A DNA stretch of 64,000 nucleotides from positions 1-64,000 of the forward strand of contig CAAGBI010000009.1 in assembly GCA_900768015.1 (NCBI GenBank), in the 5' to 3' direction. Each line of letters starts with the position of its first letter. Position 1 is the stretch's first letter. Positions 43,193 to 51,146 of this stretch are shown piece after piece. Under the pieces are notes generated by a model. That model was not told the origin of the DNA. It searched no databases and was given only the letters and a program-made list of their open reading frames with translations. This DNA is from an uncultured Alistipes sp. GTDB taxonomy: Bacteria > Bacteroidota > Bacteroidia > Bacteroidales > Rikenellaceae. The translations under genes were made by a program, and so were the position numbers.

Positions 43193-44518
43193 TTATAAAT
43201 CTGTATTCCACTCACCGTCGGCATCCTCATATATAATAGCACGGCTGTCGCCCTTCGACTTTAGGAGCTCATAGGCCTTGTAGAGGTTGTAGCCATTGCC
43301 CGCGCGCTTACCAAGCGAAAAGGCGATGATAGAGACATGGTTCTGTGCGCGGTGGTACATGCTCTCAACACGGCGCAGGTACTCATCCACCAACTCGGGA
43401 GCGTTGGCGGGTGTGCCACCCAGGGCGCGGTTATCGGCACACGAGGGCGATGCCACAGCGGCACAATCTATAACATAGATACCCACGCGGTCGCAGATAT
43501 CGTAGAACCAGCGGGGCTGGGGATAGTCGGGCATGAGGCAGTTTATGCCGCGCTGCTTCAGGGCCTTAATCTCGCGCTCCGTTGTAGCCCTATCTGCCGC
43601 AGCGTTATACACCTCCTTCTTGAGTGTCAAGGGTTTACCAAAGGCCGTTATCGCGCCATCCTCCGTATAGCCATACTGGGCAAAGCCCACCTTCAAGGGG
43701 ATATACTCCCAGAGGATGCCGCTACGCTTGACATAGAGCGTGAGGTCGTATAACTTGGGGTTGGCAGGACTCCAGCGGTTGGGGTTGGAGTGGTAGATAT
43801 AGGGCTTGAAGCTCAAGGTGTCGCGCGTGAACTTCTCGAGTGCGAGGTCGTTAACGCTATACTCCATAAGCTTGCCATCGGGGGCGTAGATGTCGTAGCC
43901 CACCTCTATAACCTCATCCGAAGAGAATGAGTTATCGACCAAGACATCGAGCTTAAGCTCCGCGAAGCGCTCCAACGAGTCGGGCACAAGGCGTACATTA
44001 AAGTCGTAGATACCCAGGCGGCGCTGAGCAAAGATGTAGCAGTTGTCAAACTGCTGGCGCTGTGGCATGGTCAGGCCCTCGGCAACGGCGGCCATATATG
44101 GCTCCTCGACAACTACGACGGCAACGACATTCTTACCCTGCACGAGGTAGGGAGAGATGTATATCTCGGTGGGCGTGAAGCGGTCGATGGGGGCTGTTAT
44201 CTGCGCGCCGTTAACAAAAATGGTGTAGTCGCCACCCACATTCTCCGTATGGAGGTAGGCGTTGTAGTCGTTCCACGATGCGGGGACATCTATCTCCTGT
44301 TCGTAGACTGCGCGCACGCTACCCTCGCCCTCGAACTGAAGCGTGGGACGCAGGTCGATATATTTGTCGTTATTAGTGCGGATGTCGCTCTTGGCGTCGG
44401 CGCGTTTGTCGTAGCAGATAAACTCCGTGCGGCTGATTACGGCCTGTGCCGAGGCCATGTCGAGTGACACGAAGAGTGCCAAAATGGCAAATATGGGGTA
44501 CAAAAAGCTCTTTTTCAT
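43193..44518 (-). CDS. GH2-like protein, degenerate and truncated
   Basis: A 441-residue secreted protein (signal peptide 1-25) with the GH2 layout: sugar-binding jelly roll (about 60-190), Ig-like domain (about 195-300) and the start of the TIM barrel (about 310-441). The acid/base motif of beta-galactosidases, SLGNE-(A/S)-G, reads SLGKRAGNG here, so the catalytic Glu is lost, and the barrel ends soon after, before the nucleophile. It should not hydrolyse glycosides; it may still bind sugars. The frame has no early stop inside, so it may be maintained as a binding protein or be recently broken. Confidence 0.8.
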   Translation of the reverse strand: MKKSFLYPIFAILALFVSLDMASAQAVISRTEFICYDKRADAKSDIRTNNDKYIDLRPTLQFEGEGSVRAVYEQEIDVPASWNDYNAYLHTENVGGDYTIFVNGAQITAPIDRFTPTEIYISPYLVQGKNVVAVVVVEEPYMAAVAEGLTMPQRQQFDNCYIFAQRRLGIYDFNVRLVPDSLERFAELKLDVLVDNSFSSDEVIEVGYDIYAPDGKLMEYSVNDLALEKFTRDTLSFKPYIYHSNPNRWSPANPKLYDLTLYVKRSGILWEYIPLKVGFAQYGYTEDGAITAFGKPLTLKKEVYNAAADRATTEREIKALKQRGINCLMPDYPQPRWFYDICDRVGIYVIDCAAVASPSCADNRALGGTPANAPELVDEYLRRVESMYHRAQNHVSIIAFSLGKRAGNGYNLYKAYELLKSKGDSRAIIYEDADGEWNTDL

Positions 44519-44533
44519 GGTTCTATTTTATGA

Positions 44534-44564
44534 CAAAGATACAAAAAAGCGATAAGTGTGCAAT
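44534..44564 (-). promoter_or_regulatory. Promoter of the GH2-like gene
   Basis: On the minus strand ATTG (44564-44561), 19 bases, TATCTTTG (44541-44534). The degenerate GH2 gene thus still has a good promoter. Confidence 0.6.
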
Positions 44565-44657
44565 CGTTTGTAAAAAAATTAGTAATTTTGTGACCTAATG
44601 TGGCGTTATAGGAACGCTGCACAAAGGCGAAATAATATATAAAACGATATAACAATT

Positions 44658-46046
44658 ATGAGACTTACACGAATCGCCGAGATTCTCAAGATGGAGGGCG
44701 ACGGCAGAGAGATTACCGTAAAGGGTTGGGTAAGAACCAAGCGTGGCAACAAGAATGTAGCCTTCATCGCACTTAACGATGGCTCATGCGTTGCCAACAT
44801 TCAGGTCGTTGTAGACCTCACAAAGATCGACGAGGCAGAGCTTAAGAGCGTAACCACAGGTGCTTGCTTGCGCGTGGATGGTACACTCGTAGCATCGCTC
44901 GGCCAGGGCCAGGGCGTAGAGGTTCAGGCGTCAAAGATTGAGGTCTATGGCACTGCAGACCCCGAGACATACCCCTTGCAGAAGAAGGGTCACTCATTGG
45001 AGTTCTTGCGCGACATCGCATACTTGCGTCCCCGTACCAACACCTTTGGTGCTGTGCTCCGCATCCGTCACGCCATGGCTTTCGCCATCCACAAGTACTT
45101 CAACGATCGTGGCTTCTACTACTTGCACACTCCACTTATCACAGCTTCGGACTGCGAGGGTGCTGGTGCAATGTTCAATGTCTCTACTCTCGACATGCAG
45201 AACCCTCCCCGCAACGAGGATGGCACTGTAGACTACACTCAGGACTTCTTCGGTAAGCACTGTAGCCTTACTGTATCGGGTCAGCTCGAGGGCGAGCTTG
45301 GCGCTTTGGCACTCGGCCAGATTTATACATTTGGTCCTACCTTCCGTGCCGAGAACTCTAACACGCCACGCCACTTGGCAGAGTTCTGGATGATTGAGCC
45401 CGAGATGGCGTTCTACGAGTTGCAGGACGACATGGACCTCGCTGAGGACTTCCTCAAGTACCTCATCCGCTACGCTTTGGAGAACTGCCGCGAGGACCTC
45501 GAGTTCATGAACAAGATGTGGGACAAGGGCCTCTTGGAGCGCCTTCAGTTCGTCTTGGACAACGACTTCGTACGCCTCGACTACACCGAGGGTATCGAGA
45601 TTTTGAAGGCTTCGGGCAAGAAGTTCGAGTTCCCCTGCGAGTGGGGCTGCGACCTCCAGTCGGAGCACGAGCGCTACCTCGTTGAGGAGCACTTCAAGCG
45701 TCCCGTAATCCTTATCAACTATCCTAAGGAGATTAAGGCCTTCTATATGAAGCAGAACGAGGACGGCAAGACCGTTCGCGCTATGGATGTTTTGTTCCCC
45801 CAGATTGGCGAAATTATCGGTGGTTCGGAGCGTGAGGCCGACTTTGGCAAGCTTTGTGCAAGAGTAGACGAGTTGGGCATGAGCCGCAAGGAGCTGTGGT
45901 GGTACCTCGACACTCGTCGTTGGGGTTCGGCGCCACACTCAGGTTTCGGTTTGGGCTTCGAGCGTCTGCTTCTCTTCGTGACAGGCATGGGCAACATTCG
46001 CGATGTTATCCCCTTCCCCCGCACACCAAAGAACGCAGAGTTCTAA
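44658..46046 (+). CDS. asnS: Asparaginyl-tRNA synthetase
   Basis: A 462-residue class IIb synthetase that charges tRNA-Asn. An OB-fold anticodon domain (1-110; VKGWVRTKRGNKNVAFIALNDGS) precedes the catalytic core with motif 2 (TFRAENSNTPRHLAEFWMIEPE) in part as FRAENSNT and motif 3 as GFGLGFERLLLF. Length is normal. A -7 box TAATTTTG lies at 44583-44590. The gene ends before a strong terminator. Confidence 0.95.
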   Translation: MRLTRIAEILKMEGDGREITVKGWVRTKRGNKNVAFIALNDGSCVANIQVVVDLTKIDEAELKSVTTGACLRVDGTLVASLGQGQGVEVQASKIEVYGTADPETYPLQKKGHSLEFLRDIAYLRPRTNTFGAVLRIRHAMAFAIHKYFNDRGFYYLHTPLITASDCEGAGAMFNVSTLDMQNPPRNEDGTVDYTQDFFGKHCSLTVSGQLEGELGALALGQIYTFGPTFRAENSNTPRHLAEFWMIEPEMAFYELQDDMDLAEDFLKYLIRYALENCREDLEFMNKMWDKGLLERLQFVLDNDFVRLDYTEGIEILKASGKKFEFPCEWGCDLQSEHERYLVEEHFKRPVILINYPKEIKAFYMKQNEDGKTVRAMDVLFPQIGEIIGGSEREADFGKLCARVDELGMSRKELWWYLDTRRWGSAPHSGFGLGFERLLLFVTGMGNIRDVIPFPRTPKNAEF

Positions 46047-46061
46047 AGCATTATGCCTAAT

Positions 46062-46092
46062 AAAACGGCCGGCCCAAGGCCGACCGTTTTTT
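46062..46092 (+). terminator. Rho-independent terminator of asnS
   Basis: AAAACGG-CCGGCC-CAA-GGCCGACCGTTTT forms a long GC-rich hairpin followed by Ts. Confidence 0.85.
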
Positions 46093-46115
46093 AATTAGGA
46101 TATATTATAAACGAC

Positions 46116-47543
46116 ATGGCAAATAGACTTCAACAGACCATACAGCTGCAGACGAAGATTTCGCCCCAGCAGATACAGATGATTAAGCTACTCGAGCTCC
46201 CCGCGATGCAACTCGAGGAGCGCATCAAGCGTGAAATCGAGGAGAACATAGTCCTCGAGGAGGATGTTGAAGCACACAACGACAACGACGAGGCTCCCGA
46301 GAAGATTTCGGTTGAGGAGTACCTCGGCAAGGAGGACGAGACCCCCGCATATAAGGCGCGCGTGAACAACTTCTCGAAGGATGACAAGCAGCGCCCCGTA
46401 TATATCACCGAGTCGCACTCACTCGGCGAGACCCTCATGGAGCAGCTGCGCTTCCGCTCGCTTAGCGAGGAGAAGCTTATCGTAGCGGCATATATCGTTG
46501 GCAGCCTCGATGACGATGGCTACCTGCGCCGCGACCTTGTTTCGCTCTCCGACGACCTCGCCTTTACACGCAGCATGGATGTAACGGTCGAGGAGATAGA
46601 GCGCATACTGCGTATCGTTCAGGAGCTCGAGCCCGCAGGCATAGGAGCGCGCACCCTGCAGGAGTGCCTACTTCTGCAGATGCACCGCCAGATGCTCGAT
46701 ACAAGTGCTAAACACCTCGCGTTCAAGATTGTAAGCCACCACTTCGAGGCATTCGCCAAGAAGCACTACGAGAAGCTCATAGCACGCCTCGGCTGCTCGG
46801 AGGAGGCCTTCCGCGAGGCTATAGAGTACATCCGCACGCTCTCGCCCAAGCCAGGCAACCTACATGTTGAGGGCGGCATCGACACCACGCCATATGTCAC
46901 CCCCGACTTCGTGCTCGACACCACGGATGGTGAGCTGCGCCTCGCTATGAACTCGTCTAATATCCCCGAGGTGCGTATCTCGCGCCGCTACCGCGATATG
47001 ATGCGCGACATGGTGGCACCCGATGGCACTATCAAGGCTGAGGATAAGGAGGCTGTGCAGTTCGTAAAGTCGAAGATAGACTCGGCAAAGTGGTTTATCT
47101 CGGCGATTAAGCAGCGCCACGATACCCTTATGCGCACCATGCAGACCATCCTCGACTTCCAGCGCGAGTACTTCCAGGAGGGCGATAAGAGTAAACTTAA
47201 GCCGATGATTTTGAAGGACATCGCCGACCGCACGGAACTCGATGTATCGACCATCTCGCGCGTGGTGAATAGCAAGTACATACAAACCCCCTTCGGCATC
47301 ATATTATTAAAATCGCTGTTCTCGGAGGGCATGCAGACGACCTCGGGCGAGGAGGTCTCGAGCCACGAGATTAAGACCATCCTGCAGGAGTGCATCGACA
47401 ATGAGGATAAGCGCCACCCGCTTACGGACGAGAACCTTATGGACATCCTCAACGATAAGGGCTACCGCATAGCTCGCCGCACGGTGGCAAAGTATCGCGA
47501 GATGCTCGACATCCCCGTTGCCCGCATGCGCAAGCAGATATAG
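46116..47543 (+). CDS. rpoN: RNA polymerase sigma-54 factor
   Basis: A 475-residue sigma-54. The N-terminal glutamine-rich region I (LQTKISPQQIQMIKLLELP) binds activators, the central region carries the core-binding domain, and the C-terminal RpoN box reads ARRTVAKYRE (residues about 454-463) for the -24 element. It directs RNA polymerase to activator-dependent promoters. No enhancer-binding activator lies in the window. It ends at a two-way terminator shared with the convergent FadL-like gene. Confidence 0.95.
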   Translation: MANRLQQTIQLQTKISPQQIQMIKLLELPAMQLEERIKREIEENIVLEEDVEAHNDNDEAPEKISVEEYLGKEDETPAYKARVNNFSKDDKQRPVYITESHSLGETLMEQLRFRSLSEEKLIVAAYIVGSLDDDGYLRRDLVSLSDDLAFTRSMDVTVEEIERILRIVQELEPAGIGARTLQECLLLQMHRQMLDTSAKHLAFKIVSHHFEAFAKKHYEKLIARLGCSEEAFREAIEYIRTLSPKPGNLHVEGGIDTTPYVTPDFVLDTTDGELRLAMNSSNIPEVRISRRYRDMMRDMVAPDGTIKAEDKEAVQFVKSKIDSAKWFISAIKQRHDTLMRTMQTILDFQREYFQEGDKSKLKPMILKDIADRTELDVSTISRVVNSKYIQTPFGIILLKSLFSEGMQTTSGEEVSSHEIKTILQECIDNEDKRHPLTDENLMDILNDKGYRIARRTVAKYREMLDIPVARMRKQI

Positions 47544-47562
47544 TACTTATCAACAAAAAAAC

Positions 47563-47598
47563 ATAATAGGGACAACCACCTGTGGCTGTCCCTATTAT
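47563..47598. terminator. Bidirectional terminator
   Basis: A 17-bp stem with one mismatch, ATAATAGGGACAACCAC (47563-47579) with GTGGCTGTCCCTATTAT (47582-47598), flanked by A runs on the left and T-rich sequence on the right. It lies between convergent rpoN and the FadL-like gene. Confidence 0.8.
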
Positions 47599-47615
47599 TA
47601 TTTATATACATTCCG

Positions 47616-49301
47616 TTAGAAGCGGAAGCCGAGGGTTGCAACCGCGATGTGACGCGCGACCTTATCCTCAAAGACTGGGCTACCGAAGTCAAATTCAGTG
47701 CTCACAGGATCAGTATAGTAGAAGGTCTGGTGCGCGGTGTACTTCGTTGTGCCATACTGGTAAGCAAGGTCGAGGTAAACCGTGCGAGAGAACTTTATAC
47801 CGAGGCCCGCGGTGACATACTCCTGGCGTGTGGGGATGGTGTGGCCCGCGATGATATTCTCATAGCCCTTGCGGAGGGTGTTACCGCTATATATATATCC
47901 CGCACGCAACGCCAAGAATGGCGCAACATATGCCTCAATACCTGCACGCACGGTATTACTACCCTGGAACACCATCTTCGTGATGTCGGTATAGTCGAGG
48001 CCATAGATAGGCGAATCCTTAAGCTTAACACCCTGATACCAGCTGCGCTCATAGTCTGCCGAGAGGATTACCCTACGACCCAGCGTAAAGGCTGTACCGA
48101 GCAAGAGGCGCGATGGCGAGGTGTAGTTCCACGAGTTCTCGCCAGTATCTTGCCAAACAGGTGTACTAACATCAAAGTAGGTATAACCCTGATTATTAAG
48201 ATTGTAGCCATCGGGATTCGTACCCGCGCTATATGTTGCCGACCACATATCGGCGCTATACTGCATAGAGGTATTCATAAAGGTTGGGGTGTGGTAGGCA
48301 ATACCCACTCGCCACCACTTCACGGGGCGCAGTGTGACACCAATCTTGAAGTTAATACCCGTACCCGAAAGGCGTGTGCGCTGCTCATAGTTCATATACT
48401 CGAGCTGGTAGGGCATCTCCTCGCCCGAGGGGTAGCCATCGGGATAGATGTAGTTCTCGCCATAGAACACGCTACGCTTGTAGTTGAGGCTCTGGATGCC
48501 GAGCGTGGCACCCACATAGACGATATCTGCGAAGTTCATACCCAAGGTGAAGTCGTACTCGCCCAACGAGCCACGCACCTCTGTTGCAGAGTACTGGTCA
48601 ATCTCGGCATACTCCGCGATGCGGTCGATATACCAGCCCTGGTCATCCTTATTCGTAAGGCCATTCTTATATGCCAAGGTAGCACCCCAGAAGTAGGGGT
48701 CGTTGCCAAATGACATTGTGCCATCCGAGTTTGTCTGCAAGCCATCGACATTCGACAGCGTGCAGAGGAAGTTTGCCATAGAGTTTACTGCGGGGTTTGC
48801 AATCGAGGCACTCATGGTGTTGTAGTTGAAGTCGGCGATGCGGTTGTAGACGACACCCATGTTGAGGTTTGTCAGCGCTCCCGTGCCACGATATACCGAA
48901 AATACGCCACCAATGCTCGACATGCCGAAGCGCTCGGCGTGGTCCTTAAACTCCTGCTGGCGCTTGGGAACACCGACATAGAAGTCATCGCTATTCGCCG
49001 TCTTCGACTTCGAGAACTGCATCATGGGTGAGAAGCTGAAGTCGCTCTCGACATACATACCTATACCTGCGGGGTTGAGCGAAGCGGATGTGAGGTCGGC
49101 ACCGAGCGCCGTGAAGGCGTTACCCATACCCATGCTTCGCGCTGTGCCGTAGTTGTGCGATGTGAAGGATAGGTTCTGCAAGTCGCTCCATGTAATGATG
49201 TCGTTGTTGAAGGTTGTACCTCCAAAGTCCTGTGCCGAGAGGCGGGGTGCAGCAAAGAGCGACACTGCAACCACCATTGCAAGTATGTAAAGGCGTCTCA
49301 T
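47616..49301 (-). CDS. OmpP1/FadL-family outer-membrane transporter
   Basis: A 561-residue barrel protein with a signal peptide (1-23) and the FadL-family N-terminal hatch: TARSMGMGNAFTALGADLTSASLNPAGIG contains the NPAG motif. The C-terminus ends VATLGFRF, a typical outer-membrane anchor. FadL-type proteins carry hydrophobic compounds such as fatty acids or aromatics across the outer membrane. It lies 75 bases after the Ser-rich lipoprotein gene on the same strand, so the two may be cotranscribed. Confidence 0.85.
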   Translation of the reverse strand: MRRLYILAMVVAVSLFAAPRLSAQDFGGTTFNNDIITWSDLQNLSFTSHNYGTARSMGMGNAFTALGADLTSASLNPAGIGMYVESDFSFSPMMQFSKSKTANSDDFYVGVPKRQQEFKDHAERFGMSSIGGVFSVYRGTGALTNLNMGVVYNRIADFNYNTMSASIANPAVNSMANFLCTLSNVDGLQTNSDGTMSFGNDPYFWGATLAYKNGLTNKDDQGWYIDRIAEYAEIDQYSATEVRGSLGEYDFTLGMNFADIVYVGATLGIQSLNYKRSVFYGENYIYPDGYPSGEEMPYQLEYMNYEQRTRLSGTGINFKIGVTLRPVKWWRVGIAYHTPTFMNTSMQYSADMWSATYSAGTNPDGYNLNNQGYTYFDVSTPVWQDTGENSWNYTSPSRLLLGTAFTLGRRVILSADYERSWYQGVKLKDSPIYGLDYTDITKMVFQGSNTVRAGIEAYVAPFLALRAGYIYSGNTLRKGYENIIAGHTIPTRQEYVTAGLGIKFSRTVYLDLAYQYGTTKYTAHQTFYYTDPVSTEFDFGSPVFEDKVARHIAVATLGFRF

Positions 49302-49376
49302 AATCAGAGTATTATTAGCGTTGGTAGATTATAACAAGGAGTATGCCACGCTGTGGAGACATACTCCCTGAGGGTG

Positions 49377-50975
49377 TTATCTGCGGCTGCTGCCACTCGA
49401 TGAGCCACTGCGGAACGAGCCCGAAGAGCTTGAAGAACTTGAACGGCTGCTCGATGAACCCGAATAGCTTGAACGGCTGCTCGATGACGAGCTTGAGCCG
49501 CTACGGTAGCTTGAACCAGAGCTTGACGATGACGAGCGCGATGACGACATCGAAGAGCTTGAGCTGCGACTCGATGACGAGCTTGAGCCACTGCGGTAAT
49601 TCGAGCTTGACGAGCCTGTGCGGCTGCCCGAAGAGTTGCTGCGGTAGCTTGAGCCAGAGCTTGTCGAAGTGCCTCGGTTTGTGGTAGTCACCGTGCCACC
49701 GCTTGTCTGCGTGCCGCGTGTTGAGCTGCTTGATGAGCCCTGACGGAAGTTGCTGTTGCCACTCGACGAGCCACCTGTGGTCTTATTGCTCTGGATGTTG
49801 GTCGAAGTGCCAGTGGTTGTTCCGTTGTTGCGCGTTGAGGTACCATTGTTTATAGTGCCTGGGCGGAAGTTGCTATTGTTATTCTTGCTGCTGCCAACGC
49901 CACTATTCAAGTTCGACGAAGTTCCATCAATGCGCGTATCCGAAACCACATAACCATTATTTCGGTTGGTCGTCGATGTGTTGGTGTTCACGCTTGTGCC
50001 ATTGAAGCCCTGCGATGTCGAGCCACCATTGTTGGGGCGTATGTTCACGCGGTTGTCCGACGAGCCATAGTTGCGGTTGCTTGTGGGCGATGTGTAGCGG
50101 TTGCCCGTGCTCACGCGGTTGCCATTCAAGTTACCTGGGCCAGACGATGCACCCGAGCCTGTGACGCCACCAGGACGATAGTCTGGACGGTTGTTATCGG
50201 GCTTGTGTCCGTGGTTGTGACCTGGGCGGTGCGCAGGTGGCGCAGGCGTGTGGTGATGACCTGGATAGTGGTGGTGGTGATGGTGATGGTAGTAGTAGTA
50301 TGGATCGTAATATCCACTCCAGTACCAGTCGTAGTAGTAGGGATTGTAGCAGATGTTCCAGTTCCAGTCGTACCACGAGTAGCGAGGATAGCCCCACATA
50401 GAGTAGTAGAACGGATCGACATGGTAGCTCCAGCCATAGTTCCATGGCGAGGCGTAGATGCCAAATGTTACATTTGTAGCACCCCACGAGCCGAACATCG
50501 AGGTGATATACTTAGGCTCTACCCATACCTGATTACCCGACACCATAATGTTGTAGTATGATGGGTCGTATGCCGTAACATAGTATATCGAACTGCTACT
50601 GAGCATGTCGTAGTAGCTCGATGGCATGTTGTATGTTGGCGACTGGAAGCCGTAGAGGCGGCGTGCGTATGCGCTCTGATAGTCGTCAGCCACGACATTG
50701 AGATAGTTTGGCTGGTTGTTTATCGTAGCGTAGTACTCCGCTTCGGCAGCCTCGGCATTTGCCTCAGCTATGCGTGCCTCCCACTGTGCCTGGCGTGCCT
50801 CAGCCTCAAGGCGCTCCGCTTCGGCCTCTGCACGAAGCTGCACAGCAACCTCTGCACGGTTATTCGTTCTATATAGATCGCTTGTTCCATACGATGCCGC
50901 GTTGAACATCGCCGTGCATCCCGAGAGTGCGAATGCCATCGCCACAATCGGCAATATCATAAGTGACCTTTTCAT
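49377..50975 (-). CDS. Low-complexity Ser/Tyr/His-rich lipoprotein
   Basis: A 532-residue lipoprotein (ALSGC, Cys20). Residues about 38-85 are an Ala/Glu-rich coiled coil (EAEAERLEAEARQ). Residues 100-230 are rich in Tyr and Trp. A run of seven His lies near residue 232, followed by more His and Pro. Asn/Gly/Thr repeats come next, and the last 100 residues are almost only Ser, Gly and Arg. The order (coil, aromatic, His, Ser tail) suggests a surface or envelope structural protein, perhaps metal-binding. I do not recognise a family. A -7 box TACCTTTG lies at 51055-51048. Confidence 0.75.
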   Translation of the reverse strand: MKRSLMILPIVAMAFALSGCTAMFNAASYGTSDLYRTNNRAEVAVQLRAEAEAERLEAEARQAQWEARIAEANAEAAEAEYYATINNQPNYLNVVADDYQSAYARRLYGFQSPTYNMPSSYYDMLSSSSIYYVTAYDPSYYNIMVSGNQVWVEPKYITSMFGSWGATNVTFGIYASPWNYGWSYHVDPFYYSMWGYPRYSWYDWNWNICYNPYYYDWYWSGYYDPYYYYHHHHHHHYPGHHHTPAPPAHRPGHNHGHKPDNNRPDYRPGGVTGSGASSGPGNLNGNRVSTGNRYTSPTSNRNYGSSDNRVNIRPNNGGSTSQGFNGTSVNTNTSTTNRNNGYVVSDTRIDGTSSNLNSGVGSSKNNNSNFRPGTINNGTSTRNNGTTTGTSTNIQSNKTTGGSSSGNSNFRQGSSSSSTRGTQTSGGTVTTTNRGTSTSSGSSYRSNSSGSRTGSSSSNYRSGSSSSSSRSSSSSMSSSRSSSSSSGSSYRSGSSSSSSSRSSYSGSSSSRSSSSSSSGSFRSGSSSGSSRR

Positions 50976-51146
50976 GACTCTATATTTTAGTTGTTACTTC
51001 AGTGTTATAAGCTCACAAACCCAACGCGGGTGGGCCTCTCTTTATTACAAAGGTAATAAATTTTATTTACGCCGAGTGCAAAAATCCCGCAAAGCGCCAC
51101 AAATAGAGGGGTGAATCTCCCAAAACGAGGGGCGAAACGACAGCTA

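Noticed and set aside
47649..48713. Long open frame (354 codons) on the plus strand inside the FadL-like gene
   Set aside because: Antisense shadow of the outer-membrane protein; no domain, no promoter.
49304..49687. Short tandem repeats in DNA that could suggest a CRISPR array
   Set aside because: The repeats are degenerate Ser/Arg/Gly codons of the lipoprotein tail, without regular spacers.
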